Below are positions 17,763-27,175 of a DNA stretch of 33,117 nucleotides, in pieces. Below the pieces are notes generated by a model that worked only from the letters and a program-made list of their open reading frames with translations, made no database searches and had not been told where the DNA came from. The position numbers and the translations under genes were made by a program. Source of the stretch: Deltaproteobacteria bacterium. GTDB taxonomy: Bacteria; Desulfobacterota; JADFXK01. Location: positions 1-33,117 of the forward strand of contig JADFYN010000002.1 in assembly GCA_015233055.1 (NCBI GenBank). Reading direction: 5' to 3'. Numbering within the stretch: position 1 is the stretch's first letter; every line of letters starts with the position of its first letter.

Positions 17763-17917
17763 ATCCGGATTACCTCATCGGCGTTGACGACATTTTTCTG
17801 GAAGGAACGACAGACGGTCGTAACTCAAATAAGATACTATGCTTGTTAAGCCGCGTCAAGACAAGTGCATTCTTTGCCTTAGCAGCCTGATCCGATCTTA
17901 GGCCCTCATACCGGTCT

Positions 17918-19204
17918 TCAATCCACTTTTTTCAACAATCCGGCCGAGAACAGGCTTTTGACCACTGGGAGTAACTCTTCGGCGAAAACCTCCGTCCGTT
18001 CAGCCAGGGCGATCAGATCATGGTCACCATCGGCGTAAGCCATGACATTGGATAGGTTTCGCACGATGGCCGAATTCTCACGGGTGCTGAGCGTGGGATA
18101 CAGTCCCCGTTTACCCAGTTGCGGCTCGCCCGGACAGGTCATGCGATAGGTGTAATTCTCCTCCAGAAGATCCAGACAACTCAAAATCGCCTGATAGGCC
18201 CCGCCCAACCCGGACGGCGAAATCAAAGATAGATTGTCCAGCGAGGTATGGTACTCGGGAAAGACACCGTACATCGTTCGCATGAGACTGACTACGGGCA
18301 GGTCGATGCCGACGCTGCAATACTGTCGTTCATCGCTGCCCCGGTCCAGAAACGAATAGGTCGCGTAACCCGGCGCCCGGTGCTTGAGCACATGGCCGGC
18401 CACCCGATCAGCCAGGGTGTTGCCCATCCGGGACGGCAGAAAGGAATAACTCCGGTCATCCCCGACACAGGTCAAAACAAAGCCGGCCAGGGTGGTTCGT
18501 TTCATCTGATCCAAGTGGCGGGACAGATAGACCAGCGAACCGATGGTCTCCGGAATATACACGATCCGGTAAGTATACCGGCGGTCGAATCTGGCGGCCA
18601 GTTCTTGGGCCAGGGCGGTGGTGACGATCGGACCCGAGAGATTGTCATTGGCCAGGGAAGGATGGCAGGTATATGTGGATAGAAGGATTTCCCGCTCTTC
18701 ACGTCCGGGTAGGATCAATTCACCGTAGGTCAGGGAACCGGGGGCCAGAGTACTGTCGATGACGACCCGGTACCGCCCTGGCTTAAGCTCCTGCCTGGCC
18801 CGGTGGCTCAAGCAGAAACCCCATCTGGGCCGGTAATATGAGGTTAAATATGGGATGGCTTCGGGAAGATGCGGTAAAGAATGCAAGTAAGGCGCAAGCT
18901 CTTCCAATGTCATAACGGAATCAACGGGGGTGGAATAACCAACCACATGAACGTTGTTTTGGTTAAAGTCGATGACCTTGACCCCCTGGTCATCCATGAC
19001 ATAGGCGTCGCGGATATTCCATTCATCAGGCACCGTCCAGTCGAAGGCCGGAGTTCCGGAGGGGACCTCGCAGATGGTCAATTCCGGCAGGATCTTCTGG
19101 AAATACCTGAGGGTCTGTCTTACTCCATGGCCGGTGATGCTTCGGCAGATGGGAAACAGGTCGCCCGCCCACCGGTACATCTCCTCGCCGATTGGTGTGG
19201 CCAT
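17918..19204 (-). CDS. DUF4910-type (aminopeptidase-like, DUF2172-containing) protein
   Basis: FPICRSITGHGVRQTL...VPSGTPAFDWTVPDEWNIRDAYV...TCHPSLANDNLSG...PETIGSLVYLS...YHTSLDNLSLI. Confidence 0.88.
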   Translation of the reverse strand: MATPIGEEMYRWAGDLFPICRSITGHGVRQTLRYFQKILPELTICEVPSGTPAFDWTVPDEWNIRDAYVMDDQGVKVIDFNQNNVHVVGYSTPVDSVMTLEELAPYLHSLPHLPEAIPYLTSYYRPRWGFCLSHRARQELKPGRYRVVIDSTLAPGSLTYGELILPGREEREILLSTYTCHPSLANDNLSGPIVTTALAQELAARFDRRYTYRIVYIPETIGSLVYLSRHLDQMKRTTLAGFVLTCVGDDRSYSFLPSRMGNTLADRVAGHVLKHRAPGYATYSFLDRGSDERQYCSVGIDLPVVSLMRTMYGVFPEYHTSLDNLSLISPSGLGGAYQAILSCLDLLEENYTYRMTCPGEPQLGKRGLYPTLSTRENSAIVRNLSNVMAYADGDHDLIALAERTEVFAEELLPVVKSLFSAGLLKKVD

Positions 19205-19249
19205 GCTCATTTCTCCTTGACCCAAATCATTGATGACTCCATAACCTCA

Positions 19250-19762
19250 TCATAGTCTCTGCGGCTGTGCTTTCCCAGGAACGAACCTGGCCACCAGAAA
19301 CCGGGCCAGGGCATCGGCAGCCTCCAGGCCGAAGCGGGGCACGCCCAGGTCCAGGTCGGTATCGGTGACTAGGGCGATGAGCTGGTCGTCATCACGGCAA
19401 AGCGGCTCAGGATGGACTTCCGGCCGAAATATCTCTACCTTGGGATGACTCTCCCGCTTGTATCCCTCGGACAGGATAAGATCAACGTCGTGAAAATACC
19501 CGGCCAGTTCGCTTAAGGTTTGGTCATGATCCACGTCCTTGACCATGGCCATTTTAGCCGGAGAGGAGATAATGGTCGTAGCCGCGCCGGCCTGCTTGTG
19601 CCGATAGGAATCCTTTCCCGGATGGTCCATCTCGAAACCATGGACATCGTGCTTCACCGTGCCGATTTTAAGTCCCAGCCGGACCAGCGCCGGGATCAGT
19701 TTTTCCAGCAAAGTTGTTTTTCCGGAGTCGGACTTTCCGACAATACAAACAATTGGAGGCAT
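19250..19762 (-). CDS. mobB: Molybdopterin-guanine dinucleotide biosynthesis adaptor protein MobB-like P-loop protein
   Basis: MPPIVCIVGKSDSGKTTLLEKLIPALVRLGLKIGTVKHDVHGFEMDHPGKDSYRHKQAGAATTIISSPAKMAMV. Confidence 0.88.
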   Translation of the reverse strand: MPPIVCIVGKSDSGKTTLLEKLIPALVRLGLKIGTVKHDVHGFEMDHPGKDSYRHKQAGAATTIISSPAKMAMVKDVDHDQTLSELAGYFHDVDLILSEGYKRESHPKVEIFRPEVHPEPLCRDDDQLIALVTDTDLDLGVPRFGLEAADALARFLVARFVPGKAQPQRL

Positions 19763-19824
19763 GAGGCGTCACCTGTGGAGCAATGAGCCGGTCTGGTCGG
19801 AACCGGAGAAAAAGGAATTCCGGA

Positions 19825-21750
19825 TCATGACTCCGATCCGATTCTTTTGGCGATGGACTCGCGGGCCCTGGTCAGGGGTTTCATGATTATCTTAACCAGG
19901 TCGATCATGGTTTTGTACAAGTCCTGATAGATGCCGACGGCCACAAATAATTGTTCAGACTGGGTTTCCTTCATGTTGTGGAGGGACATCAGGTCAAGTT
20001 CCTTCTTCAACAGGAAGGCCTGGACGTAGTGCATCATAAATAGAAAAAACAGTTCCGAGTCGCTGATCATGTGGAACTTTATTTTCTCCAAATCAGCCAC
20101 CGTGTCGATGAAAATCTTCGGATCCATGTCTTTGATTTGCATGGGGCCTTCTGCGGCTATCATTTTGTTCAGTTTTTTCTGTAACTTCTCAATCTTGGTA
20201 ATGCCTTTTTTGCACAAGTTAATCGTCGTCTGCAATAGGCCGTTGGTAGTCTGGCACAATTCCTCCAACCTTCGCAACTCATCTTGTTGCCTTTCATTAT
20301 TCGGCGGCACCAGATATTGCTTCAAGATACTCACGGAATCAAACGACTCTTGCAGATATTTTTCAATGACCTCTTGCAGAGGCATGACTTTGGCCCCGGT
20401 GATCTTGGCCCCGCCTTCGGTGGCGTTTATATATGTCCCAGGGAACTGAGCGATATCCAGTTCAAAATTCTTGAGCATGGCATACCAGACCTCATTGGAT
20501 TTGATTGGCCGCCCATTATTTCCTTCGACAATGAACTCTCGAAAGGTCCTGGTTTCTTCCGGGACATGATCATGGTAATGGACGGTGCCGTCGGCGTGGG
20601 TCACCTCGTCTTCGCCGTAGGCCAGGTCCTGGCCGATCCAGATAATCGGATCACAGCCCATTTTTTCAGCTATTTTGCTGGCCATCAAAGATACGGACGG
20701 ACCGATTTCCAGGATGCCTCGATCTATCCCCAACCATTTGAAGTGGGCGAAATTCCGGTAGACGATGAACTTCGGGCCGCGATAGAAGCTGAACACATTC
20801 TGATGCACCACCGGGGTAAAGGCCATCCAGGTGTCTGACAGATCATATTCCTCGGTCCCGAAGTAAATTCGCTCCATCCCCAAATCCCGTTCGATGGAGA
20901 CGGTAATGTGCGACTTGATGCCCCGCTGCAGCATCCCTCGCAGCATGACGTCACAGACTATGATCAAGGCCCGGTCTTCGAGCCCTTTCAACAGATGAAC
21001 GTTTTTATTAAGTGATGGTCCGGCAGCCACAATAATGGCCGGTCGGCCCTTAAAGGCGCCGTAAGCCTGGTTGACACCAGGAGAAACGATTATATTATCG
21101 ATGTTGTCGAGCATGTTGGCGATGCCGATCAGGGAGTCTTCGGGACTGTTTCCCACAAAGTGGAAAGCCGTCGTGCAGGCGTCGCGAAAAACTTTGAGCA
21201 CCTTGCCGTAATAAGCGTTGTGACATACATTAAATAAAACAGGATGTTCTAAGTAAAGGGTAGAAGATATCATACAAATTCTTCTGAAATCCTTCTTAAA
21301 AAAATCCACCAGCCGCGGCAACAGTTCATCTTCCGAAAGACCAACCAGAAGCTCAATGTTAGGATTTGGAAATAGCGTACTTAAATCCACGGTCTGCATA
21401 GTCTTTATAAATATCTGAATATCTTTTTCAACTATTATGCAGTATTTTACTCTTTCACCGTGCAACCTCAGCAGCCTGTCCAGGTAGTAACCCAGGCCGA
21501 AACCCAAAAACAGGATAAGCCGCTGTCCCTTCAACCCCTTTTTCTCAATAAAACTTTCGGACTCCTTCAGAGGGTCATATCTGCTGTGGAGAAATATCTC
21601 CTGCCCTTCATGAACAAGGGTCATGGTCGGCAGGCCTGATTTGGATGGCATAACTTTGCACGTGCCGTCATCCGTGATCTGGTCCAGCTTGGCGGCCAAC
21701 TCAGGGTATCTGACTCGCAGCAAGGCCAGGTTATTTTCATACATCCCCAT
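19825..21750 (-). CDS. Motility accessory factor (Maf)/DUF115, MptE-like glycosyltransferase family protein
   Basis: GRPAIIVAAGPSLNKNVHLLKGLEDRALIIVCDVMLRGMLQRGIKSHITVSIERD ... ASKIAEKMGCDPIIWIGQDLAYGEDEVTHADGT: DUF115 signature. Confidence 0.88.
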   Translation of the reverse strand: MGMYENNLALLRVRYPELAAKLDQITDDGTCKVMPSKSGLPTMTLVHEGQEIFLHSRYDPLKESESFIEKKGLKGQRLILFLGFGLGYYLDRLLRLHGERVKYCIIVEKDIQIFIKTMQTVDLSTLFPNPNIELLVGLSEDELLPRLVDFFKKDFRRICMISSTLYLEHPVLFNVCHNAYYGKVLKVFRDACTTAFHFVGNSPEDSLIGIANMLDNIDNIIVSPGVNQAYGAFKGRPAIIVAAGPSLNKNVHLLKGLEDRALIIVCDVMLRGMLQRGIKSHITVSIERDLGMERIYFGTEEYDLSDTWMAFTPVVHQNVFSFYRGPKFIVYRNFAHFKWLGIDRGILEIGPSVSLMASKIAEKMGCDPIIWIGQDLAYGEDEVTHADGTVHYHDHVPEETRTFREFIVEGNNGRPIKSNEVWYAMLKNFELDIAQFPGTYINATEGGAKITGAKVMPLQEVIEKYLQESFDSVSILKQYLVPPNNERQQDELRRLEELCQTTNGLLQTTINLCKKGITKIEKLQKKLNKMIAAEGPMQIKDMDPKIFIDTVADLEKIKFHMISDSELFFLFMMHYVQAFLLKKELDLMSLHNMKETQSEQLFVAVGIYQDLYKTMIDLVKIIMKPLTRARESIAKRIGSES

Positions 21751-21807
21751 GGCATACCTCGGCAATATCTCATTATAGAAGACGGCGAATCGAGTCCAAC
21801 AGCCCGA

Positions 21808-23115
21808 TCATAACCGATCCCGCAAAGTAATCAGTCCTTTTTCTTCAAATTTCGTCACGTAGTTGTAAAGAGCAGCATATTCTATCTCATGCTTTAAAGC
21901 AATGTCAATGAGCTGAGTCTCTTGGTCAAAATACCGAACCAGGCAATCCATCAGGTAATTCCACTTTCTCTGATCCCGTGACACGATGGGCAGAATACTA
22001 GGGTCGCCCGGGGTGATGTAAAGATCATATTTGGGATTGCTCAGGGCGACCAGCCCGTTGAAATGCCTCTGCATCACGGTGTTGGTCTCTAAGATATCGA
22101 TTATGCCCAAAACGGTTTCAACCGTATCGGTTAACCGCTGTTCAATTATAATGTCTTCATTGTCCTTGTCGGAATGGTACACGCCATAAGGGTAGCGGGT
22201 CAAGGAGATGCAGGGAATTTCAAACCCGGGGGCCTCCCAGACGGTCTCATCGTTACCCACGATTTTCCGAAATCCGTCGCTGTGGTAACCCGGCTGGTGG
22301 TGCGTCAAGTAACAATGGGCCGCCCGGTCGATTAAGCTTTGTCCGGTGAAGGATTCTTGCAATGACAAGGCATTATCGTTACCCACCATTTCCAGAAACA
22401 TGGCGTACTTGAAGGTATCCGTCAGACTCTTCGGGGACTGGGCCAGGTAAAACACCGTCCCCAGGTGTTCCGGGGCAATGATCACCCGGTAACCATATCT
22501 CCTTTTTTTGCGCTGGGACAAGGTGCGGATGACCTGAATGGCCGTCACGACACCGGCGATATCATCATTGGCCTGGCCGGCATGGCAATTGTGGGCATTA
22601 AGTATGACTGTGTCTGGAGTAGTGCCGGGAAGAAGGTAATCGAACACCTTCATTGTGCCGGGCACGGCCTGGGTGATCAGCTCCACTTCATACTCACCCT
22701 CCGGCAATTCTTGGTAAAGCGTCTGGGGAACGCTGAAACCCCAGTCCCGAAGCCATTGTTTATAGTAATAATCACAATGATAGACCAGGGAATCCGGTAG
22801 CTCAGGGTGATAATAGAGATGTTTTTTCAACTCGTTCAAGGGCACGACACCTTGAAATGACGTCCCATAACCGATAACGCCCAAGGGGTGCTTCATCCCG
22901 TCGTAAATCATCCGGCCGTCTTTTCGGATCTCCGCCTTGATCGGTTTCCATTTTAAGGGAACAGTCCAACCATTGTGTTCCAGTCCCGATTGATACTCAT
23001 GAACGGTAAAGGGCAGCTCAGCGGTGAGCAGGGGGACTAACCCGTCCGTCTCGTCGGACACGGGAGCCAGTCGGAGGGGATAAATCTTCTTCAACAAGTC
23101 CATCATATAACTCAT
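21808..23115 (-). CDS. DUF4910-type (aminopeptidase-like) protein, second intact paralogue
   Basis: LPFTVHEYQSGLEHNGWTVPLKWKPIKAEI...NCHAGQANDDIAG...APEHLGTVFYLAQ...YHSDKDNEDII; C-terminal winged-helix-like tail. Confidence 0.85.
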   Translation of the reverse strand: MSYMMDLLKKIYPLRLAPVSDETDGLVPLLTAELPFTVHEYQSGLEHNGWTVPLKWKPIKAEIRKDGRMIYDGMKHPLGVIGYGTSFQGVVPLNELKKHLYYHPELPDSLVYHCDYYYKQWLRDWGFSVPQTLYQELPEGEYEVELITQAVPGTMKVFDYLLPGTTPDTVILNAHNCHAGQANDDIAGVVTAIQVIRTLSQRKKRRYGYRVIIAPEHLGTVFYLAQSPKSLTDTFKYAMFLEMVGNDNALSLQESFTGQSLIDRAAHCYLTHHQPGYHSDGFRKIVGNDETVWEAPGFEIPCISLTRYPYGVYHSDKDNEDIIIEQRLTDTVETVLGIIDILETNTVMQRHFNGLVALSNPKYDLYITPGDPSILPIVSRDQRKWNYLMDCLVRYFDQETQLIDIALKHEIEYAALYNYVTKFEEKGLITLRDRL

Positions 23116-23125
23116 GGGTTCCACC

Positions 23126-24184
23126 TTATTCCAGGACGACCAGACCCTCTGCGTCATAATCAGCGGCAAAGGTCATGGCCGCCTCAAGGTGCTGCCGGGG
23201 GGTAAAGAATCGCATCCCCGGGCGCAAATCCGGGATAACATCATGACCGGTTTCGTCAGCCGCCCGTCCGAAAAGGAGGGCTCCATCCCGAGCCGCGACA
23301 TAGACAGTGCCGGCAAAAATACGATAGATCAGCCCAGCCGCAAACGGATGAAAGGCGCCTTCACCAGCGTCGGCCTGGACATCTTTCAGGAACATTCGCC
23401 GGCCGGCCACAAAAGTGGAAGCCCCGGGATAGGGCTCATCAAAGGCGGTCACAAAGCGTTCGATTTCACCGGCCGTCCAGGTCCAATCGATGAACCCATG
23501 CCGCAATGTGTTTAACCTCGGCAGATAGAGGCTTAAATTCTCCTGCTGCACCGTCAGGGTTTGCTCCCGGCCCTCCTGGATATCGGTCAAGAGTTCCTGG
23601 AACAGAACCAATCCCTCCCGGCGGGCGGCGTCAAAATAATCCTGGGGTGTTCGGGCCGCGGCCGGGAGCCGGTACTCCCGAGTTTTCATGATCATACCCG
23701 GATGATTCACGCCCGGGACCATGTCTTCAGTGATCAATTGAATATGCCAGCAGCCGATCCGGCTTTGGCGCAGAATCTGCCAGGTGAAATGAGCGCCACC
23801 CCGATACTGGGGCAGCCGGATGGTCATAAAATCGAAGAGCCGGCCATTGAATAACCTGATGGTGTCGGCATTGAAGGTGTAGGCTTCACCAAACCCCAGG
23901 CCGATGGTCCGGTCATTGACCAGACCGGAGAGTTGAGCCGAGCCATTCAGGTCCGGGCTTTCATAGGCGTCAAATCCTTTTTGCCTTAGCGTATCTTGGA
24001 GCGAACAACCGGCATCGGCCTCAATATTCTCGACCCCATGCCGTTTGACAAAAAAAGCATGGACCTCAAAGCCGCGTTGGCGGGCCAGCTCCATAGCCTC
24101 GACCATCAGGAGGCCGGAACCGAAAAAAATTATCCGGTCCACAGGTCCCATGCAATATTTGACACCATCCACAATCAGCCCCAT
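23126..24184 (-). CDS. Formyltransferase-like protein (Met-tRNA/UDP-sugar formyltransferase fold)
   Basis: IGLGFGEAYTFNADTIRLFNGRLFDFMTIRLPQYRGGAHFTWQILRQSRIGCWHIQLITEDMVPG...GFIDWTWTAGEIERFVTAFDEPYPGASTFVAGRRMFL: formyltransferase N and C domains. Confidence 0.8.
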   Translation of the reverse strand: MGLIVDGVKYCMGPVDRIIFFGSGLLMVEAMELARQRGFEVHAFFVKRHGVENIEADAGCSLQDTLRQKGFDAYESPDLNGSAQLSGLVNDRTIGLGFGEAYTFNADTIRLFNGRLFDFMTIRLPQYRGGAHFTWQILRQSRIGCWHIQLITEDMVPGVNHPGMIMKTREYRLPAAARTPQDYFDAARREGLVLFQELLTDIQEGREQTLTVQQENLSLYLPRLNTLRHGFIDWTWTAGEIERFVTAFDEPYPGASTFVAGRRMFLKDVQADAGEGAFHPFAAGLIYRIFAGTVYVAARDGALLFGRAADETGHDVIPDLRPGMRFFTPRQHLEAAMTFAADYDAEGLVVLE

Positions 24185-24335
24185 TATTTTATATTAATTT
24201 CGCGGCACTGGTTCAGCATGATTTTGACTTTTTAAGATATCATACGGTTTTCATTAGAAAAATATTATAGTCAAGATATCTTCATCCCATGACTATAATT
24301 AAAAATTGTACGGTAGCGAAAAGCTCTACAGAGGA

Positions 24336-24380
24336 TCTGGTGAACGCCGAAACCCCGGTTCCAAAACTAATTTTTATAGT
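24336..24380 (-). pseudogene. Fossil fragment of a DUF4910 gene
   Basis: Ungapped 36/45 identity to 22722-22766 inside the intact DUF4910 gene; minus-strand translation HYKN*FWNRGFGVHQIL vs YYKQWLRDWGFSVPQTL. Confidence 0.65.
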
Positions 24381-24392
24381 GCGGGGCACCCC

Positions 24393-24416
24393 ATTGTCAA
24401 GACAATTGTCAAGACA
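24393..24416. repeat. Perfect 2x12-bp tandem repeat ATTGTCAAGACA
   Basis: Direct reading. Confidence 0.9.
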
Positions 24417-24470
24417 AATTCTCGACATTCGTCCGTGTCCGGGACAAAAATTAAAAATCGGAGGGTCTTA

Positions 24471-24525
24471 TTGATTGGCAGATTGATTGGAAGATTGCTT
24501 GGAAGAGATTGATTGGAAGGCAGAA
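24471..24525. repeat. Degenerate short tandem repeat (TTGATTGGMAGA)
   Basis: ttgattggcaga ttgattggaaga ttgcttggaagaga ttgattggaaggcaga. Confidence 0.85.
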
Positions 24526-24842
24526 AGGAATACACGTGGTTCATCAATGAACGCAGATGAAAGAGACCAGCGATCCCACTTTCGGGCGAATCTGGGCAAA
24601 TCGGGGTAATCTGAAGATTAAATCATGGCTTTGACGTAAATCACTTAGTGCGGTCATCGAACTCAGGTCAAAAATACTGCCGACAGACCAAACCAAAGAA
24701 CCCTGTGATCGCTTACTGCCCAATGCTGCGGGTAAACCCACTCAGGTGAAGCAAGCCGACGGGCCCGCCCCACCCGGTGGGGTCGATAGCTAAACCATAG
24801 GCGAGGTGAGAGTCTTCACTCGATTGTATTTTTGGCTAATGC

Positions 24843-25346
24843 TCATTGCTCGGTAACGGCCCAAGAGCCGACCAAGAAATCAATGACCCGGACCAGGGTC
24901 CGCCGTCCCATGACCATATGGTCCAGGATCGGCTTATCCATATCGTCGCGACGGACCACACGGGACAAGGAAATTTCCCCAGTCCGACCATTAACCAGGA
25001 TCTCCAGATAGGCCACGGAGTTTTCATCCACCAGCGGTTGCCGGCTGCGGATGACGCCGATCCGGTTAGCCCGATCCACTTCTACAACCATGAGCGGCTC
25101 TTCCAGGTAATTGACGCCCTCGGCAATGCGGCGGCAGCAGCAGACAAAAGCGTCCTCGTCTTCAACAACGCCCGGTCCGGCTGCCGTTACATGTAGGCTA
25201 ACCAATGAGACAGCCAGCCGGTCCCAATCGTCTAGGGTAATCCCGGCGGTAATCCCTTCCTCTTCGGCTACGATCGGCGCAGCCTCCATAGGGTTCAATG
25301 GTTCCACCTGGTCTAGACTTTCCAAAATCATCCGGCTGAGTTTCAT
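24843..25346 (-). CDS. Conserved-looking protein of unknown function
   Basis: MKLSRMILESLDQVEPLNPMEAAPIVAEEEGITAG...; SD GGGAGGTGAGCGTT before ATG; directly follows spoVR on the same strand. Confidence 0.75.
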   Translation of the reverse strand: MKLSRMILESLDQVEPLNPMEAAPIVAEEEGITAGITLDDWDRLAVSLVSLHVTAAGPGVVEDEDAFVCCCRRIAEGVNYLEEPLMVVEVDRANRIGVIRSRQPLVDENSVAYLEILVNGRTGEISLSRVVRRDDMDKPILDHMVMGRRTLVRVIDFLVGSWAVTEQ

Positions 25347-25445
25347 AACGCTCACCTCCCATTAGGGAATAGCTGTTTGGTTGGGGTTTCATCGTCAACT
25401 AATTCTGATCCCGATAATTCGCTGGTGCGGCCGTCTGGCCGACGG

Positions 25446-27089
25446 TTATTCCCTTTTGTCTGAATGATGTTCGCCGTCAAAAGAGAAGATTAGTTTTCTG
25501 TCGTCATCCATGGTCTGAATATGCACCGGCCGTTTCCACAGGTACTGGATATTGACCAGGGTGTCCCGGGCATATACCGGGTCGAGAATCCGGCCTTCAT
25601 ACCGGTGGGAGAGCAGGAGTTCCCCGCGGTTATGGTAGTTTCCGTCCTCCACATAGATCAACGGCCGGCCGAAATTGGTTAATGAACTTAAGATGGCTTC
25701 TTTGACGTCCTTAAACTTACGCGAAGTGATGACGTATTGTTTGGTCCTGGTGTCGTATTGATACATAAACAGTTTGTGCCGGTGACAAAATTCCTCGGTC
25801 AAATAGGTGTCGATGAAATTGATATCGTTACAAACCTGGCGGACCTCGAAGATCTTCTTCCGACCCAGCTTCAAATTGAGATCCCAATCCCGCCTCAAAG
25901 CCAGGTCTTCACACTCTTCATACTCCTTACCGAACCGGCCTTTGTCCCAGCGCTCTTCAATATCCCGGAACAGCTCGACTCCCAACTTGTAGGGATTCAA
26001 CCTGGTCCGGCTGCCGCCTAAAGTCCCGGAGTGATGATCCGCATAGTCAACCAGCTCCGAGGCCTTCAGGGCCTTCTGGGTCATGATGGTGGAATGCCAA
26101 AAGGTGGCCCAACCCTCGTTCATGATTTTGGTCTGGCCCTGGGGGGCGTAATAATAGGCCTCTTCTCTTATGGCGGATAGAATATCGCGTTGCCAGTAGT
26201 TCAACGGCGCATGGTCCAACAAGAACAACAAGACATCCTTTTGGGGCTCTTCCGGGAACTTCTTTTTGCCTTTGAGTTTGTCCCTGATCTTTCTCTCATG
26301 CTCCTTCCAAAATTCCGGCGGGTTGATGTACTCATCCATGTAATCTTTACTTCTCAGCTTGCTGGGATGCACATCGCTCTGTTCTTCATCGTCCATAAAA
26401 TCTTCGGCAAATTCATCGGCCATATCCGGGTTGCCGGCCGCGCCGGGACAAGAAGCATGAGCGCTGCAGGCATGTTCTCCACCCTGGCCGCAGCCACAGC
26501 CACAACCATCGTGACCGGGTTGATCCTCCGACTCGAATTTGAGACCCGGCCGCATCTCCCGGACTTCGTCATCTTTCCTTTTGATAAACGGCAGGTGCAT
26601 GTCGATCAAGTCTTCGATGGATAAACAACGGTCGATAAAGGCTTCAATCCGGTCCATCCCGTGGCGGTCGGCGTGCCTGGTGATCCGGGCCCCATGGTTG
26701 GCCATCTCGTCCATCATTTTCCGGTTGGTTTTGGCAAACCATAAGTTGTTCTTAAAAAAATCACAGTGTCCATAAACATGGGCCATGACGATCTTCTGGT
26801 CCACCGGATTGTTGCATTCCAGCAGATAGGCGTAGCAGGGATCGTTGTTGATGACCATTTCATAAATTTTGGACAACCCATAGGTATAGGTCCGGGAAAG
26901 ATGTTCGTATTCCATGCCGAAACGCCAGTGGGGATACCGGGCCGGGAATCCGCCGTAAGCCGCCACTTCATTTAGCTTTTCGTAATCCAGCACCTCAAAG
27001 ATAATGTCGTAGTAATCTAGTCCGAAGTCATCGGCGTATTGCTGGATTTCGTATTTGATTTCCTTCAATGGCGTAGGAAATTTTACCAT
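25446..27089 (-). CDS. spoVR: SpoVR/YcgB family protein
   Basis: [42 protein letters not shown]...[14 protein letters not shown]...[13 protein letters not shown]. Confidence 0.96.
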   Translation of the reverse strand: MVKFPTPLKEIKYEIQQYADDFGLDYYDIIFEVLDYEKLNEVAAYGGFPARYPHWRFGMEYEHLSRTYTYGLSKIYEMVINNDPCYAYLLECNNPVDQKIVMAHVYGHCDFFKNNLWFAKTNRKMMDEMANHGARITRHADRHGMDRIEAFIDRCLSIEDLIDMHLPFIKRKDDEVREMRPGLKFESEDQPGHDGCGCGCGQGGEHACSAHASCPGAAGNPDMADEFAEDFMDDEEQSDVHPSKLRSKDYMDEYINPPEFWKEHERKIRDKLKGKKKFPEEPQKDVLLFLLDHAPLNYWQRDILSAIREEAYYYAPQGQTKIMNEGWATFWHSTIMTQKALKASELVDYADHHSGTLGGSRTRLNPYKLGVELFRDIEERWDKGRFGKEYEECEDLALRRDWDLNLKLGRKKIFEVRQVCNDINFIDTYLTEEFCHRHKLFMYQYDTRTKQYVITSRKFKDVKEAILSSLTNFGRPLIYVEDGNYHNRGELLLSHRYEGRILDPVYARDTLVNIQYLWKRPVHIQTMDDDRKLIFSFDGEHHSDKRE

Positions 27090-27175
27090 CCTCACCACCC
27101 CTTTCAAGGAACCCCGAAGGCGCCGCAGTTAATTCCGGCGTCCGGGCCTAAAGCTGGTCGTACCCGGCGCCACCG

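Noticed and set aside
24700-24840. GC-rich structured stretch (gggtaaacccactcaggtgaagcaagccgacgggcccgccccacccggtgggg...gaggtgagagtcttcactcg) reminiscent of the 3' part of an RNase P RNA
   Set aside because: Short hairpins are present, but I could not find the conserved RNase P core (e.g. GAGGAAAGUC, AGAUGAAUGRUUGCC) in the flanks. An Infernal/Rfam scan would settle it.
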